Position numbers and translations under genes: made by a program
The notes under the pieces: model-generated
Told to the model about the DNA's origin: nothing
Databases searched by the model: none
What the model saw: the letters and a program-made list of their open reading frames with translations, nothing else
From: Candidatus Chryseobacterium colombiense
GTDB taxonomy: Bacteria > Bacteroidota > Bacteroidia > Flavobacteriales > Weeksellaceae
Direction: 5' to 3'
Length of the DNA stretch: 64,000 nt
NCBI GenBank assembly: GCA_029203185.1
Contig: CP119310.1
Span: 1,860,001 to 1,924,000, forward strand
Shown here: piece after piece, positions 9,165 through 18,090 of the stretch
Layout: each line of letters begins with the position of its first letter
How positions within the stretch are numbered: the first letter of the stretch is position 1

Positions 9165-9190
9165 AAAACCGTCTCAATTGAGATGGTTTT
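9165..9190 (+). terminator. Terminator of tRNA-Phe copy 2
   Basis: Stem AAAACCGTCTC/GAGATGGTTTT (one G-T pair) with an AATT loop and a T8 tail. Confidence 0.85.
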
Positions 9191-9260
9191 TTTTGTTTTT
9201 AACATCCATTTACATTCATTTAAAATAAGTATCTTCGCTTTTTTAAATTTCAAATTGAAA

Positions 9261-10436
9261 ATGAAAAGTATCGTTTCCGGGCTGTTTATATTTATTTCTC
9301 TTTTTAGCTTCGCTCAGGATGGAATTCAATTTCAGGAACTTCCTTTTAAAGATTTAGTAGCAAAAGCAAAAAAAGAAAAAAAATTGGTGTTCATAGATGC
9401 TTATGCCTCTTGGTGTGGCCCCTGCAAAATGATGGAGAAAAATGTTTTTGTCACAAAATCGGTAGGCGATTTTTTCAACAAGAATTTCATCAATGCTCGA
9501 ATTGATATGGAAAAAGGAGAAGGAAGGGAAGTCGCCACTAAATTTGGCGTGCGTTCATACCCTACTTACCTTTTCTTAAACGGTGAAGGAGAACTGGTTT
9601 CTCAAAACTACGGATATATGGAAGAAAGCATGTTCTTGCTCATGGCACAGGATGTCAATTCTCCCAAAAATGCTAAAGGTTCTTTGAAAGAAAGATTTGC
9701 CAAAGGTGAAAAAGATCCTGAATTTTTGATTAATATTATTAAACTCAACTCAACTTCTGATTTTGAATTTGCTAAAAAAGCATCCGAAAGATATTTTGAA
9801 AACAAGAAAAAAACAGAAGAGTTTACTAAAGATGAGATCGGATATTTATTATATTTCCTAAAATCCACAGAAGATCCCAATTATAAAGTATTTGTTTCAA
9901 GAAAATCAGAAGTGATTAAATTCTTACCTGAGAAAACCTATTCAGATTTTGATCATCAGCTCATTTTATCTAACGTTGTAGCACAGTCTATTGATGAAAA
10001 AAATAAGCGGATTAATGAAGATTACTTCATGAAAACGGCAGAACCTTTAGTAGGAAAAGAAGAAGCACAGACAAAATTAAACCAGACCAAATTAGCCTAC
10101 TACGAACAAACGGCGAACTTTACGGAATATGAAAAAACAGCTTTAGAATATTATAAAAAAACAGATTCGTTCGAACCTAATGAACTTTTGAAAGCAGCAT
10201 GGATTTTTTCTGAGCACGTAAAAAACAAATCCTCACTAAAAAAAGCGGCTGAATGGGCAGAGCAATCTGTAATGCGTGGTGAAACTTCTGAAAACACTTA
10301 TATCCTGGCAAAAATTTATTTTTTAACAGGGAATACAGAAACGGCTAAGAACTTTGCCGAAATGTCCAGAAATATTGCAGTTCAAAATAACAAAGATGCG
10401 AGTCTTGCAGAGGAACTATTAAAACAAATCAAATAA
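9261..10436 (+). CDS. Exported thioredoxin-fold protein with helical C-terminal region
   Basis: A 391-residue protein with a signal peptide (MKSIVSGLFIFISLFSFAQ) and a thioredoxin domain at about residues 25-145 holding the active-site WCGPCK. The remaining 240 residues are helical and rich in Lys/Glu, TPR-like, and of unknown function. It probably works in the periplasm on thiols or as a folding factor. The start at 9261 is the Met that opens the signal peptide; the upstream open frame runs back through the tRNA gene and is not real. First gene of an operon with two small membrane-associated genes, with 7 and 5 bases between them. Confidence 0.8.
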   Translation: MKSIVSGLFIFISLFSFAQDGIQFQELPFKDLVAKAKKEKKLVFIDAYASWCGPCKMMEKNVFVTKSVGDFFNKNFINARIDMEKGEGREVATKFGVRSYPTYLFLNGEGELVSQNYGYMEESMFLLMAQDVNSPKNAKGSLKERFAKGEKDPEFLINIIKLNSTSDFEFAKKASERYFENKKKTEEFTKDEIGYLLYFLKSTEDPNYKVFVSRKSEVIKFLPEKTYSDFDHQLILSNVVAQSIDEKNKRINEDYFMKTAEPLVGKEEAQTKLNQTKLAYYEQTANFTEYEKTALEYYKKTDSFEPNELLKAAWIFSEHVKNKSSLKKAAEWAEQSVMRGETSENTYILAKIYFLTGNTETAKNFAEMSRNIAVQNNKDASLAEELLKQIK

Positions 10437-10443
10437 TAAAGTC

Positions 10444-11100
10444 TTGAAAAATAAAATTCTAATCTCCTTATTGGGGTTATTTACATTCCATACCATAAGT
10501 GCACAAACAGCTGAAGTGCCTGAAGAAAAACAAGAAATGAAAGTATATGTAAAAGGAAATGCATTACTTATTCCTGTCGGTATTGTAAATGTGGGAATTG
10601 AACACCAATTAAGCAAAAAATTTACGGTACAGGGTGATGTTCTTATTTCTCCCTGGAAATCATTTGCTGGAAAACATGCACAAGCTTACTTATTAGGTTT
10701 TGACGGGAGGTATTATTTCAGCAAAGCTTTTGAGAAGTTTTATATTGGCGCCAATATTTCTGGAGGTACTTTCAATATACAGAAATGGAACTATTGGAAT
10801 GACAACTTCTATACACATAAAGATGGTGAAGTAACACCGTATGTACAATCCAATCTTTATCAAAAAGGATATACATTTATTTTAGGAGCAGTCGGTGGAT
10901 ATCAATTCAAGTGGAAAGAAAGATGGAATATAGATATTTATCTTGGAATAGGAACCATGCAGAGTTTTTATAAAGGATATGATAAAATAAGTGGAGACCG
11001 TTATGATAACCTAGGAGACAGAATGGGACGTGAATGGGATAGAAGTGGAGAGTGGCTACCTTATCGCGGAGGTGTAATGATCTCTTATAAATTAAAATAA
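10444..11100 (+). CDS. Outer-membrane beta-barrel-like protein (DUF3575 type)
   Basis: A 218-residue protein starting at a TTG codon seven bases after the previous gene; the next residues KNKILISLLGLFTFHTISAQ are a clear signal peptide, which fixes this start. The mature part alternates short hydrophobic/aromatic strands (for example YFSKAFEKFYIGANISGG) and ends in YRGGVMISYKLK, as in small outer-membrane barrels. I recall this as a DUF3575-like family, with moderate confidence. Function unknown; it shares an operon with a thioredoxin-fold protein. Confidence 0.65.
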   Translation: MKNKILISLLGLFTFHTISAQTAEVPEEKQEMKVYVKGNALLIPVGIVNVGIEHQLSKKFTVQGDVLISPWKSFAGKHAQAYLLGFDGRYYFSKAFEKFYIGANISGGTFNIQKWNYWNDNFYTHKDGEVTPYVQSNLYQKGYTFILGAVGGYQFKWKERWNIDIYLGIGTMQSFYKGYDKISGDRYDNLGDRMGREWDRSGEWLPYRGGVMISYKLK

Positions 11101-11105
11101 TCTCT

Positions 11106-11312
11106 ATGAAATTATTCGGAAGAAATCATATCCTGGTTTGTGTCTTCACTTTTGTGATTCTGTTTTTAATGAATTATTTAGGCAACGAAGAAGCTGATAA
11201 AATAGAACGGGCTTTAATGACCGCTTCAGCGGGAGTAATCGGACTAACAATAGGCCTTTTCATTATGAATAAAGGTAAGAATGATAAAAATCCGCCACAG
11301 GATTTTGATTAA
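11106..11312 (+). CDS. Small two-helix membrane protein
   Basis: A 68-residue protein with two hydrophobic segments (about residues 9-24 and 39-55) joined by an acidic linker and a charged C-terminal tail (GKNDKNPPQDFD). Five bases separate it from the DUF3575-like gene and a strong terminator follows, so it is the last gene of the operon. No family recognised. Confidence 0.6.
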   Translation: MKLFGRNHILVCVFTFVILFLMNYLGNEEADKIERALMTASAGVIGLTIGLFIMNKGKNDKNPPQDFD

Positions 11313-11314
11313 AT

Positions 11315-11352
11315 AAAAAACGTCAATTGTAAATTTACAATTGACGTTTTTT
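11315..11352. terminator. Bidirectional terminator
   Basis: A perfect 26-base palindrome (11321-11346, arms CGTCAATTGTAAA/TTTACAATTGACG) flanked by A6 on one side and T run on the other. It serves the + strand operon ending at 11312 and the - strand namZ ending at 11354. Confidence 0.9.
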
Positions 11353-11353
11353 T

Positions 11354-12544
11354 TTAATTTTCGTAAATAATATACTTTGTTCTTATCTTTTCAAAATCTT
11401 GCAAATCAGATTTCCATGATGCTTTGATTTCTTTCATTGATTTTCCGGCAATAATTTGCTTTCTCAGCTCATCCGTTCCGGCCAACGTATCAAACCATAA
11501 GTTTTTAAGGAAGAAATCCAGTTCCGGGTTCTTATAGTTTTTATATGCTTTAATCACCCATTCCAGATTCAATTCCCTAAGATTAGTTTTATAATCCGAC
11601 AGATTTTCGCCATAACATAATTTTTCGTTTAAAAACGGATCTTTTGCTCCAAAATTAGGTTTGGGAGTAAATTGATATGGTAAATTCGGCGTCCATGGTG
11701 AACCATAAATCTGAAACGGTAGATCTGTCCCTCTTCCTACAGAAACCTGCGTTCCTTCAAAAAAACACAGGCTTGGATATAGATTAATAGATTTATCATT
11801 CGGTAAATTCGGTGAAGGCTTATCTAAAATCGGATAACGTTGTTTTTTATGATAATTTTTCATCGGAATTACAGTATACTTTGCCTGGGCTCCATTTTTT
11901 AGCCACTTTTCTCCGTTGACCATTTTTCCATACTCTCCTATCGTTAAACCATACACAACGGGAACTTCATGCATGCCAACAAAACTTGCCCATTTTTTCT
12001 TTAAAACAGGGCCGTCTGTATAACCATCATGAGGATTTGGACGATCCAAAACCACTATTTCAACATTATTCTCTGCTCCTGCTTCCATTAAGTAAGTCAA
12101 TGTGGAAATATAGGTGTAAAATCTCACTCCCACATCCTGAATATCAAAAACAACAATATCAATCCCTTTCAATTGTTCAGCAGTTGGTTTTTTATTTTTA
12201 CCGTATAAAGAAACAATCGGAATTCCTGTTTTTACATCTACGCCGTTTTTAACTTTCTCACCTGCGTCTGCATCCCCACGAAAACCGTGTTCAGGAGCAA
12301 AAATAGACTGAATTTTAACTCCGTTTCTAACTAAAAAATCTACCAAATGCGTTCGGTCACCCATAAGTCCCGTTTGATTCGTCACAACACCAATTGTCTT
12401 ATTCTTCAGCAAAGGAAGATAAAGCTCCGGTTGATCCGCTCCGGTTTTGAAACCTGTTTGAGTCTGAGAAGAATATTGATTGAATACTCCTAAAAAAATT
12501 AGGCAAATAAGAAGTAAATTTTTAATTTTGAAATCTAAATTCAT
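11354..12544 (-). CDS. namZ: Exo-beta-N-acetylmuramidase NamZ-like (DUF1343)
   Basis: Expected to release terminal N-acetylmuramic acid from peptidoglycan fragments, as shown for Bacillus NamZ/YbbC and for Tannerella homologues. The 396-residue protein starts with a signal peptide (MNLDFKIKNLLLICLIFLGV), then has the family stretches GVVTNQTGLMGDRTHLVD, FAPEHGFRGDADAG and FDIQDVGVRFYTYISTL. I chose ATG 12544, since the longer frame to 12766 is antisense to the start of the permease gene. Only four bases separate this start codon from the divergent permease start, so each promoter must lie within the other gene. Confidence 0.85.
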   Translation of the reverse strand: MNLDFKIKNLLLICLIFLGVFNQYSSQTQTGFKTGADQPELYLPLLKNKTIGVVTNQTGLMGDRTHLVDFLVRNGVKIQSIFAPEHGFRGDADAGEKVKNGVDVKTGIPIVSLYGKNKKPTAEQLKGIDIVVFDIQDVGVRFYTYISTLTYLMEAGAENNVEIVVLDRPNPHDGYTDGPVLKKKWASFVGMHEVPVVYGLTIGEYGKMVNGEKWLKNGAQAKYTVIPMKNYHKKQRYPILDKPSPNLPNDKSINLYPSLCFFEGTQVSVGRGTDLPFQIYGSPWTPNLPYQFTPKPNFGAKDPFLNEKLCYGENLSDYKTNLRELNLEWVIKAYKNYKNPELDFFLKNLWFDTLAGTDELRKQIIAGKSMKEIKASWKSDLQDFEKIRTKYIIYEN

Positions 12545-12548
12545 AAGC

Positions 12549-13778
12549 TTGAAATTTCCTTTATATTTCTCTAGAAAAATAGCGTTTTCCAAAGATAACA
12601 AAAATAATCTCTCAAGGGTTATTATCTTCATAGGCAGACTTTCCGTGGCTTTAGGGATCATTGTTTCCCTCATTACGGTTTCTACCGGCTTTGGTTCTAA
12701 GAAAGCGATCAAGGAAAGACTGGCGGATTTCAGCGGACACATTACCATAAAATCTACCAAATCCAACTCATCTTACAATACTTCTGTTCTGGATAATCAG
12801 GGACTGCAGCTTCAGAAAATAAAGGATCTTCCGGATGTAGCAAGTGTTCAGAAATATGCTACTGTAACAGGTATTATGCGTAATGAGCATAATTTTGCAG
12901 GAATTATCTTTAAAGGAATCGGAAAGGATTTTGACAGTCTTCGTTTTAAAAAATTCTTAATTGAAGGACGAACTCCCGTTGTTACGGAAATAGGCTATAA
13001 TCATGGAGTAACTATTTCTCAAAAAATCGCCAATGATCTCCATCTCAAACTGAAAGACAGTATCGTTACGGTGTTTTCTAAGGTGGATCAAAAACCAATT
13101 TACAGAAAATTCGAGGTCGTTGGAATTTATAAAACAGATATTAAGATGATTGATGAGCAGTTCGTTATCGGAGGTATCAATCATGTTAGAAAAATTCAGG
13201 ATATGAAACCTGATGAAGTGGGCGGAATCGACATTTTCCTGAAAAATGTGAATGATATTGACAAAGATTATCCTGACATTGAAAAATTAATCGGTTATAA
13301 AAATTATGCTGAAAAAGCCACCGAAAAATTTCCTCAGATCACTGACTGGATAAGCATTTATGATGTCAATATTGCTCTCATCATTATTATCATGTTGGTT
13401 GTAGTAATCATTAATATCATCATGGTTCTTTTAATCCTCATTATCGAGAGAACAAATTCAATCGGATTACTTAAAACGTTGGGAGCAAGCAATTCTCAAA
13501 TTAGAGCAACTTTTATTAATTATACATTAATTATTATGATCCCCGGACTTTTGTATGGAAATGCAATCGGTCTTGGATTGATACTTATCCAAAAGTTTTT
13601 TGGAGTAATAAAACTTAATCCTGAAAACTATTATGTAAGTACAGTCCCGGTAGATCTTAACCCCATCGCAATTATATCAATTTCAGCAGGAATCTTAATT
13701 ATCTCCGGATTGGCCTTAATTATTCCTAGTTATCTGATCAGTAAAATTTCACCTGTTAAAGTAATTAAATATAGCTAA
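12549..13778 (+). CDS. FtsX-like ABC permease (LolC/LolE type)
   Basis: A 409-residue membrane protein: a short cytoplasmic start, TM1 at about residues 25-45, a large periplasmic domain, then three helices in the last 140 residues with the FtsX signature SIGLLKTLGASNSQIRATF. This is the layout of LolC/LolE-type permeases that release lipoproteins from the inner membrane; no ATPase is adjacent. The start is taken at TTG 12549 (LKFPLYFSRKIAF), where homologues usually begin; an ATG at 12480 would add 23 residues overlapping namZ. Confidence 0.75.
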   Translation: MKFPLYFSRKIAFSKDNKNNLSRVIIFIGRLSVALGIIVSLITVSTGFGSKKAIKERLADFSGHITIKSTKSNSSYNTSVLDNQGLQLQKIKDLPDVASVQKYATVTGIMRNEHNFAGIIFKGIGKDFDSLRFKKFLIEGRTPVVTEIGYNHGVTISQKIANDLHLKLKDSIVTVFSKVDQKPIYRKFEVVGIYKTDIKMIDEQFVIGGINHVRKIQDMKPDEVGGIDIFLKNVNDIDKDYPDIEKLIGYKNYAEKATEKFPQITDWISIYDVNIALIIIIMLVVVIINIIMVLLILIIERTNSIGLLKTLGASNSQIRATFINYTLIIMIPGLLYGNAIGLGLILIQKFFGVIKLNPENYYVSTVPVDLNPIAIISISAGILIISGLALIIPSYLISKISPVKVIKYS

Positions 13779-13830
13779 TTCACTTTATCCTATATCCTGA
13801 TCTTTGATTCGGATGCAATTTAAAAAACCT

Positions 13831-13838
13831 TATCTTTG
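13831..13838 (+). promoter_or_regulatory. -7 box of the CBS-like gene
   Basis: TATCTTTG, a full TAnnTTTG match, 19 bases before the ATG at 13858. A TTG lies at 13804, but the 24-base spacing is long. Confidence 0.55.
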
Positions 13839-13857
13839 CAGGGCTTATAAAACATTT

Positions 13858-14841
13858 ATGAAATACGCAGAAAATATTCTTGAAACTATAGGAAATACCC
13901 CATTAGTAAAGCTTAATAAGGTTTTAGGGGAAGACTTTCCTGCATTAGTTTTAGCAAAAGTAGAAACTTTCAATCCTGGAAATTCTGTAAAAGACAGAAT
14001 GGCGCTGAAAATGATTGAAGACGCAGAAAAGGATGGAAGATTAAAACCTGGAGGAACCATCATTGAAGGAACTTCAGGAAATACAGGAATGGGATTGGCT
14101 CTTGCTGCGATCATCAAAGGATACAAATGTATTTTTGTAACCAATTCTAAACAGTCAAAAGAAAAATGTGATATTCTTCGTGCCGTTGGAGCTGAAGTGA
14201 TCGTTTGTCCGACAGACGTAAAACCTACAGATCCACGTTCTTACTACTCGGTTTCAAAAAGACTGGCAAAGGAAACGGAAAACGGATGGTATGTTAATCA
14301 ATACGATAATTTATCCAACAGAGCAGCTCATTATGAGTCTACAGCACCTGAAATTTGGGAACAAACAGAAGGAAAACTGACACATTTCGTAGTGGGAGCA
14401 GGAACGGGAGGTACCATTACAGGCTGCGGAAAGTTCTTTAAAGAAAAAAATCCAGCTATTAAAGTAATTGGTGTTGACACTTATGGTTCTATCCTAAAAG
14501 AAATTCACGAAACAGGAGAAGTGAATTTAGGAAATGCTTATACCTACATCACTGAAGGAATTGGTGAAGATATTCTTCCTGAAAACTATGATATGTCTGT
14601 GATTGATCATTTTGAAAAAGTGACGGATAAAGACGGTGCGGTTTATGCAAGAAAACTGGCTAAAGAAGAAGGAATTTTCTGCGGATATTCTGCAGGAAGC
14701 GCCATTGCTTCTCTGGTTCAGATGAAAGATCAGTTTACAAAAGATGATGTGATCGTAGTTCTATTACACGACCACGGTTCAAGATACGTTGGGAAAATCT
14801 ACAACGATGAATGGATGAAGGAAATGGGTTGGTTAGATTAA
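13858..14841 (+). CDS. PLP-dependent cysteine synthase / cystathionine beta-synthase-like enzyme
   Basis: A 327-residue fold-type II PLP enzyme. The PLP lysine is K45 in SVKDR, the substrate loop is TSGNTG (72-77) and the phosphate cradle GTGGT (182-186). The phrases LKPGGTIIE, GVDTYGSIL and EEGIFCGYSAGSA are closer to the catalytic core of cystathionine beta-synthases than to typical CysK. There is no heme region or C-terminal CBS pair. With the cystathionine gamma-synthase-like gene at 62 kb this would allow transsulfuration; plain cysteine synthase is the alternative. The start at 13858 opens the conserved KYAENILETIGNTPL. Confidence 0.8.
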   Translation: MKYAENILETIGNTPLVKLNKVLGEDFPALVLAKVETFNPGNSVKDRMALKMIEDAEKDGRLKPGGTIIEGTSGNTGMGLALAAIIKGYKCIFVTNSKQSKEKCDILRAVGAEVIVCPTDVKPTDPRSYYSVSKRLAKETENGWYVNQYDNLSNRAAHYESTAPEIWEQTEGKLTHFVVGAGTGGTITGCGKFFKEKNPAIKVIGVDTYGSILKEIHETGEVNLGNAYTYITEGIGEDILPENYDMSVIDHFEKVTDKDGAVYARKLAKEEGIFCGYSAGSAIASLVQMKDQFTKDDVIVVLLHDHGSRYVGKIYNDEWMKEMGWLD

Positions 14842-14861
14842 TCACTTTTCACAATAAAAAT

Positions 14862-14890
14862 AAAACTCAGAGTGTCTTGCTCTGAGTTTT
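14862..14890. terminator. Bidirectional terminator
   Basis: Stem AAAACTCAGAG/CTCTGAGTTTT with a seven-base loop, between two convergent genes, with A and T tracts on its two sides. Confidence 0.85.
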
Positions 14891-14898
14891 TTGTTTTT

Positions 14899-15426
14899 TT
14901 ATTCTTTAATATTTTGTTTTAAAACCTGTTTTAAAGTACTGTAATCTTTCTCACTCATTGATTTTCGCGGAAACATATAACTATACTTTCCTTCAACTGT
15001 AATAAATTCATTATTGCTGTCGAAGTACTCAAAATCTTTCCATTCACTGGTTTCTTTTTCATTGTCAATATTTACTGTAAAAAAATTCTGATCAAAGCGA
15101 ATTTCATATGTATTACAGTTTTCAAGCCTATTTAAATAAGCATTTACCTGTTTTTTCCATCTCGATACTTTATTAATACTTACTGAAAGAAAAATGGCAC
15201 AAAGCAAAAACAGAAAGCTTACAAAATATAGAATTCCATATTTTTCTTTTGTGAAATCATCTTTAAAGAAAAACATAATCAGTAAAATCAATCCTACAAC
15301 AATTGTTGTCATTGTTTTTCCTCTTGTCGTTGATGAAAAAAACAAACTCCCCTGATTCCCGCTAAAATATATTTCCTCGAAATCCTGTCTTTTAGGTCTT
15401 AAAACCACTACTCTTTCTTCACTCAT
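14899..15426 (-). CDS. Two-helix membrane protein, YcxB-like
   Basis: A 175-residue protein with a soluble N-terminal strand region (about 1-38), two transmembrane helices (about 40-55 and 66-84) and a C-terminal domain holding EIRFDQNFFTVNIDNEKETSEWKDF and FPRKSMS, the arrangement seen in YcxB-like proteins. Function unknown. Convergent with the CBS-like gene. Confidence 0.6.
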   Translation of the reverse strand: MSEERVVVLRPKRQDFEEIYFSGNQGSLFFSSTTRGKTMTTIVVGLILLIMFFFKDDFTKEKYGILYFVSFLFLLCAIFLSVSINKVSRWKKQVNAYLNRLENCNTYEIRFDQNFFTVNIDNEKETSEWKDFEYFDSNNEFITVEGKYSYMFPRKSMSEKDYSTLKQVLKQNIKE

Positions 15427-15485
15427 ACTTATTAATTTCTGTGCACAAAGATAAGATTTTCATCCTACCACAATCATCCATTTAC

Positions 15486-15788
15486 TTATCCTTCTTCATA
15501 TTTATGACTGATTGCCGAAAGTTTATTCATGAGTTCCCTGTTTCTGTGTTTTAAATCTTCCATTTTTTTCAGCATATCATGAATAACTTCCAGTCCCGGA
15601 AGATTGATTTCAAGATCATAATGCCAGTTCGCAAACCTTTCAAAAGAAGGCAGATCTTCATATCTCAGATACCTGATTTCATTTTCTGTCTGAATCGTAA
15701 GCAAACCCGAATCTACCAGTTCATCAAAAAAAGTAATTTCAATATTGTATATTTTTACGAGTTCTTCTCGTGATATTCTTTCACTCAT
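15486..15788 (-). CDS. cbpM: Chaperone modulator CbpM-like
   Basis: A 100-residue MerR-like protein (MSERISREELVKIYNIE, an N-terminal winged helix region, then a coiled coil KKMEDLKHRNRELMNKL). Proteins of this type sit next to CbpA and in E. coli CbpM binds the J domain of CbpA and inhibits it. The start at 15788 is four bases after the cbpA stop; the longer frame to 15815 would overlap cbpA. Context and size make the call. Confidence 0.7.
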   Translation of the reverse strand: MSERISREELVKIYNIEITFFDELVDSGLLTIQTENEIRYLRYEDLPSFERFANWHYDLEINLPGLEVIHDMLKKMEDLKHRNRELMNKLSAISHKYEEG

Positions 15789-15792
15789 GACC

Positions 15793-16716
15793 TTAGGAGT
15801 TTTTAAGTTGTTCAAAAAGTTCTTTTTGTTTTTCAGTAAGATTTGTCGGCAATTTCACTTCATAAGTCACAAACAGATCGCCAAACTCCCCTTCCTTTTT
15901 ATATACGGGAAAACCTTTTCCTTTCAATCTTACAGTAGTACCGTTTTGTGTTTCAGGTTTTACTTTAAGATTAACACTACCAGTCAATGTATTTACTTTT
16001 ACATCACCTCCTAAAACGGCAGTGTATAAATCTATAGAAACTTTCGTTTTCAGATCATCTCCTATTCTTTCAAAATTAGGATCAGCAGGAATAGTAAAAG
16101 TGATATATAAATCTCCATTCGGACCTCCATTAAAACCCGGATTTCCGTGACCTTTTAGTTTAATTTGCTGCCCGTCATATACGCCGGCCGGAATGGTAAT
16201 TCTTACTTTTTTACCATTAATATCAAAAGTCTGTGGATGGGTTGTGGCTGCATCTTTTAAACTTAAATTCAACTCTGCATGTACGTCCTGTCCCTTAAAT
16301 TTTCCGGAAGCACTTCCTCTCGAACTTCTGCCGAAACCTCCTCCTGCTCCACCGAACATACTTTGGAAAAAATCTGAAAAATCTTCTCCTTCCCCAAAAT
16401 TGGCTTCGGAAAATCCACCACCGAAATTTCCACTCTGGTTCTGACTTTGATATTGTCTCTGCTGTTGCTGAGCTTTTTCATATTCTTCCCCATGCTTCCA
16501 GTGTTCTCCGTATTTATCGTACTTTTTACGATTTTCAGGATTGCTGAGCACTTCATTGGCTTCATTAAGCTCTTTGAATTTTCTTTCAGCTTCTTTGTCA
16601 TCCGGATTTAAATCGGGGTGCAGCTTTCTAGCTAATTTTCGATAGGCTTTTTTAATGTCATCCTGCGTTGCACTCTTATCTACACCTAAAATTTTATAGT
16701 AATCTATATATGCCAT
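15793..16716 (-). CDS. cbpA: DnaJ-like co-chaperone CbpA
   Basis: A 307-residue type B J-protein. The J domain spans residues 4-70 with HPD at 33-35, then a Gln/Gly/Ser/Phe-rich linker (QQQQRQYQSQNQSGNFGGGF onwards), and two C-terminal substrate-binding domains from about 120 (VRITIPAGVYDGQQIKLKGHG). It lacks the Cys-rich zinc domain of DnaJ. It would stimulate DnaK and bind unfolded proteins; DNA binding as for E. coli CbpA is possible. The start at 16716 is supported by a -7 box (TAAATTTG on the minus strand at 16732-16739) that would overlap a longer start. Confidence 0.88.
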   Translation of the reverse strand: MAYIDYYKILGVDKSATQDDIKKAYRKLARKLHPDLNPDDKEAERKFKELNEANEVLSNPENRKKYDKYGEHWKHGEEYEKAQQQQRQYQSQNQSGNFGGGFSEANFGEGEDFSDFFQSMFGGAGGGFGRSSRGSASGKFKGQDVHAELNLSLKDAATTHPQTFDINGKKVRITIPAGVYDGQQIKLKGHGNPGFNGGPNGDLYITFTIPADPNFERIGDDLKTKVSIDLYTAVLGGDVKVNTLTGSVNLKVKPETQNGTTVRLKGKGFPVYKKEGEFGDLFVTYEVKLPTNLTEKQKELFEQLKNS

Positions 16717-16731
16717 AGAAACCTTTTTACT

Positions 16732-16739
16732 CAAATTTA
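16732..16739 (-). promoter_or_regulatory. -7 box of cbpA
   Basis: TAAATTTG on the minus strand, 16 bases before the cbpA ATG. Confidence 0.5.
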
Positions 16740-16786
16740 AGGAATTTATGCATGAAATTAATACAACTGAATGTTAAAAATAAACC

Positions 16787-16794
16787 TATCTTTG
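16787..16794 (+). promoter_or_regulatory. -7 box of the DAACS symporter
   Basis: TATCTTTG, a full consensus match, 16 bases before the ATG at 16810. It also shows that an upstream ATG at 16771 is unlikely to be used. Confidence 0.55.
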
Positions 16795-16809
16795 ATTAAA
16801 AAGCAGCCC

Positions 16810-18009
16810 ATGAAAGAAGTGTTAAAAAACTACTCAGGAATCATCCTTTTATTGCTAGGAATCACCATTGGAAGCATTATTGGAATTGTTGCTCCCAATG
16901 TGGTTTATTACATTAAACCTTTAGGTGATATTTTCCTGAACCTTCTTTTTGTAAGCGTAGTCCCGCTGGTATTTTTTGCTGTTTCCAATTCTATCGCCTC
17001 ATTAGAACAGCAATCCAAATTTGGAAAGATCATGGTAACAATGGCTTTTACCTTTCTGTTTTTTATTTTAACGGCCGCTGTTTTTACGATTTGTGCAGTT
17101 TATTTATTTCCCGTTTCGGGAGTTTCCGGAAGCTCTGAAATCGTGCAAGAAGCCGCTAATAATGACAGTTGGGGCAACAGAATTGTTGGATTTTTTACGG
17201 TTGGCGAGTTTACTCAGCTTTTTTCAAGACAAAATATGTTAGCTCTTTTAATTTTTGCTTTTATGACGGGTTTTTCAGCCAGAAAAGCAGGAGAAAAGGG
17301 TCAGGTTTTCAGGTCTTTTATTGCTTCGGGATATGAAGTTATGAAGGAGCTTCTTTTATTGATTATGAAAGTTGCTCCCGTTGGTTTAGGAGCTTATTTT
17401 GCTTATCAGGTGGCAACTTTAGGACCTCAGCTTTTTGGGTTTTATGCTAAACCTTTAGGACTCTATTATATTGCAGGAATTGTTTATTTCTTAGCCTTTT
17501 TCTCTCTCTATGCTTTTATGGCAAAAGGACAAAATGGAGTGAAGAGTTTCTGGACCCATGCTATTTATCCTACTTTAACCGCTTTGAGTACTTGCAGCAG
17601 CTTTGCAACCATGCCGGCTAATTTACAGGCCGCATCAAAGATGGGTATTCCAAGCCAGATTTCAAATATTGTGATTCCTATTGGTACGACTTTACATAAA
17701 AACGGTTCGTCGATGTCCTCCATTATTAAAATCTACGTTGCTTTTTTAATTATAGGAAGAGACTTTTTTGATCCGACGAATTTATTGTTAGCTTTAGGAA
17801 TTACAGTTTTTGTAAGTATCGTAGCAGGTGGAATTCCGAATGGCGGTTATATTGGGGAAATGCTGATGATTTCTGTTTATAAACTACCACAGGAAGCGAT
17901 TCCTGCAGTGATGATCATTGGAACTTTGGTTGATCCTTTGGCTACAGTTTTAAATGCAGTAGGGCAGTTGGTCGCTTCGATGTTTGTGAGTAGGTTTGTG
18001 AAGGTTTGA
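16810..18009 (+). CDS. Dicarboxylate/amino acid:cation symporter (DAACS, SLC1 fold)
   Basis: A 399-residue inner-membrane carrier that imports glutamate/aspartate or C4-dicarboxylates with sodium or protons. The serine-rich re-entrant hairpin reads LSTCSSFATMPANL and is followed by IPIGTTLHKNGSSM, the position of the cation-binding NMDGT stretch in the family (here HKNGSS). A second hairpin region reads GGIPNGGYIGEMLM. The start at 16810 (MKEVLKNYSG) follows the promoter box. Substrate is not settled by sequence. Confidence 0.88.
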   Translation: MKEVLKNYSGIILLLLGITIGSIIGIVAPNVVYYIKPLGDIFLNLLFVSVVPLVFFAVSNSIASLEQQSKFGKIMVTMAFTFLFFILTAAVFTICAVYLFPVSGVSGSSEIVQEAANNDSWGNRIVGFFTVGEFTQLFSRQNMLALLIFAFMTGFSARKAGEKGQVFRSFIASGYEVMKELLLLIMKVAPVGLGAYFAYQVATLGPQLFGFYAKPLGLYYIAGIVYFLAFFSLYAFMAKGQNGVKSFWTHAIYPTLTALSTCSSFATMPANLQAASKMGIPSQISNIVIPIGTTLHKNGSSMSSIIKIYVAFLIIGRDFFDPTNLLLALGITVFVSIVAGGIPNGGYIGEMLMISVYKLPQEAIPAVMIIGTLVDPLATVLNAVGQLVASMFVSRFVKV

Positions 18010-18090
18010 TTTTTTTATTTAGACACGAGTTACAAACATTTACATTAATGTTCACAAATGATTTTAAAACACTTATTTTAATTAAATTTT

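Noticed and set aside
8880..9190. tRNA pair as a genomic-island attachment site
   Set aside because: The genes are complete, there is no integrase in the window and the second copy has its own promoter and terminator, so a duplicated gene is the better reading.
12480..12548. ATG at 12480 as the start of the FtsX-like permease
   Set aside because: It would add 23 residues antisense to the namZ signal peptide, absent from the family pattern; TTG 12549 fits better, though not proven.
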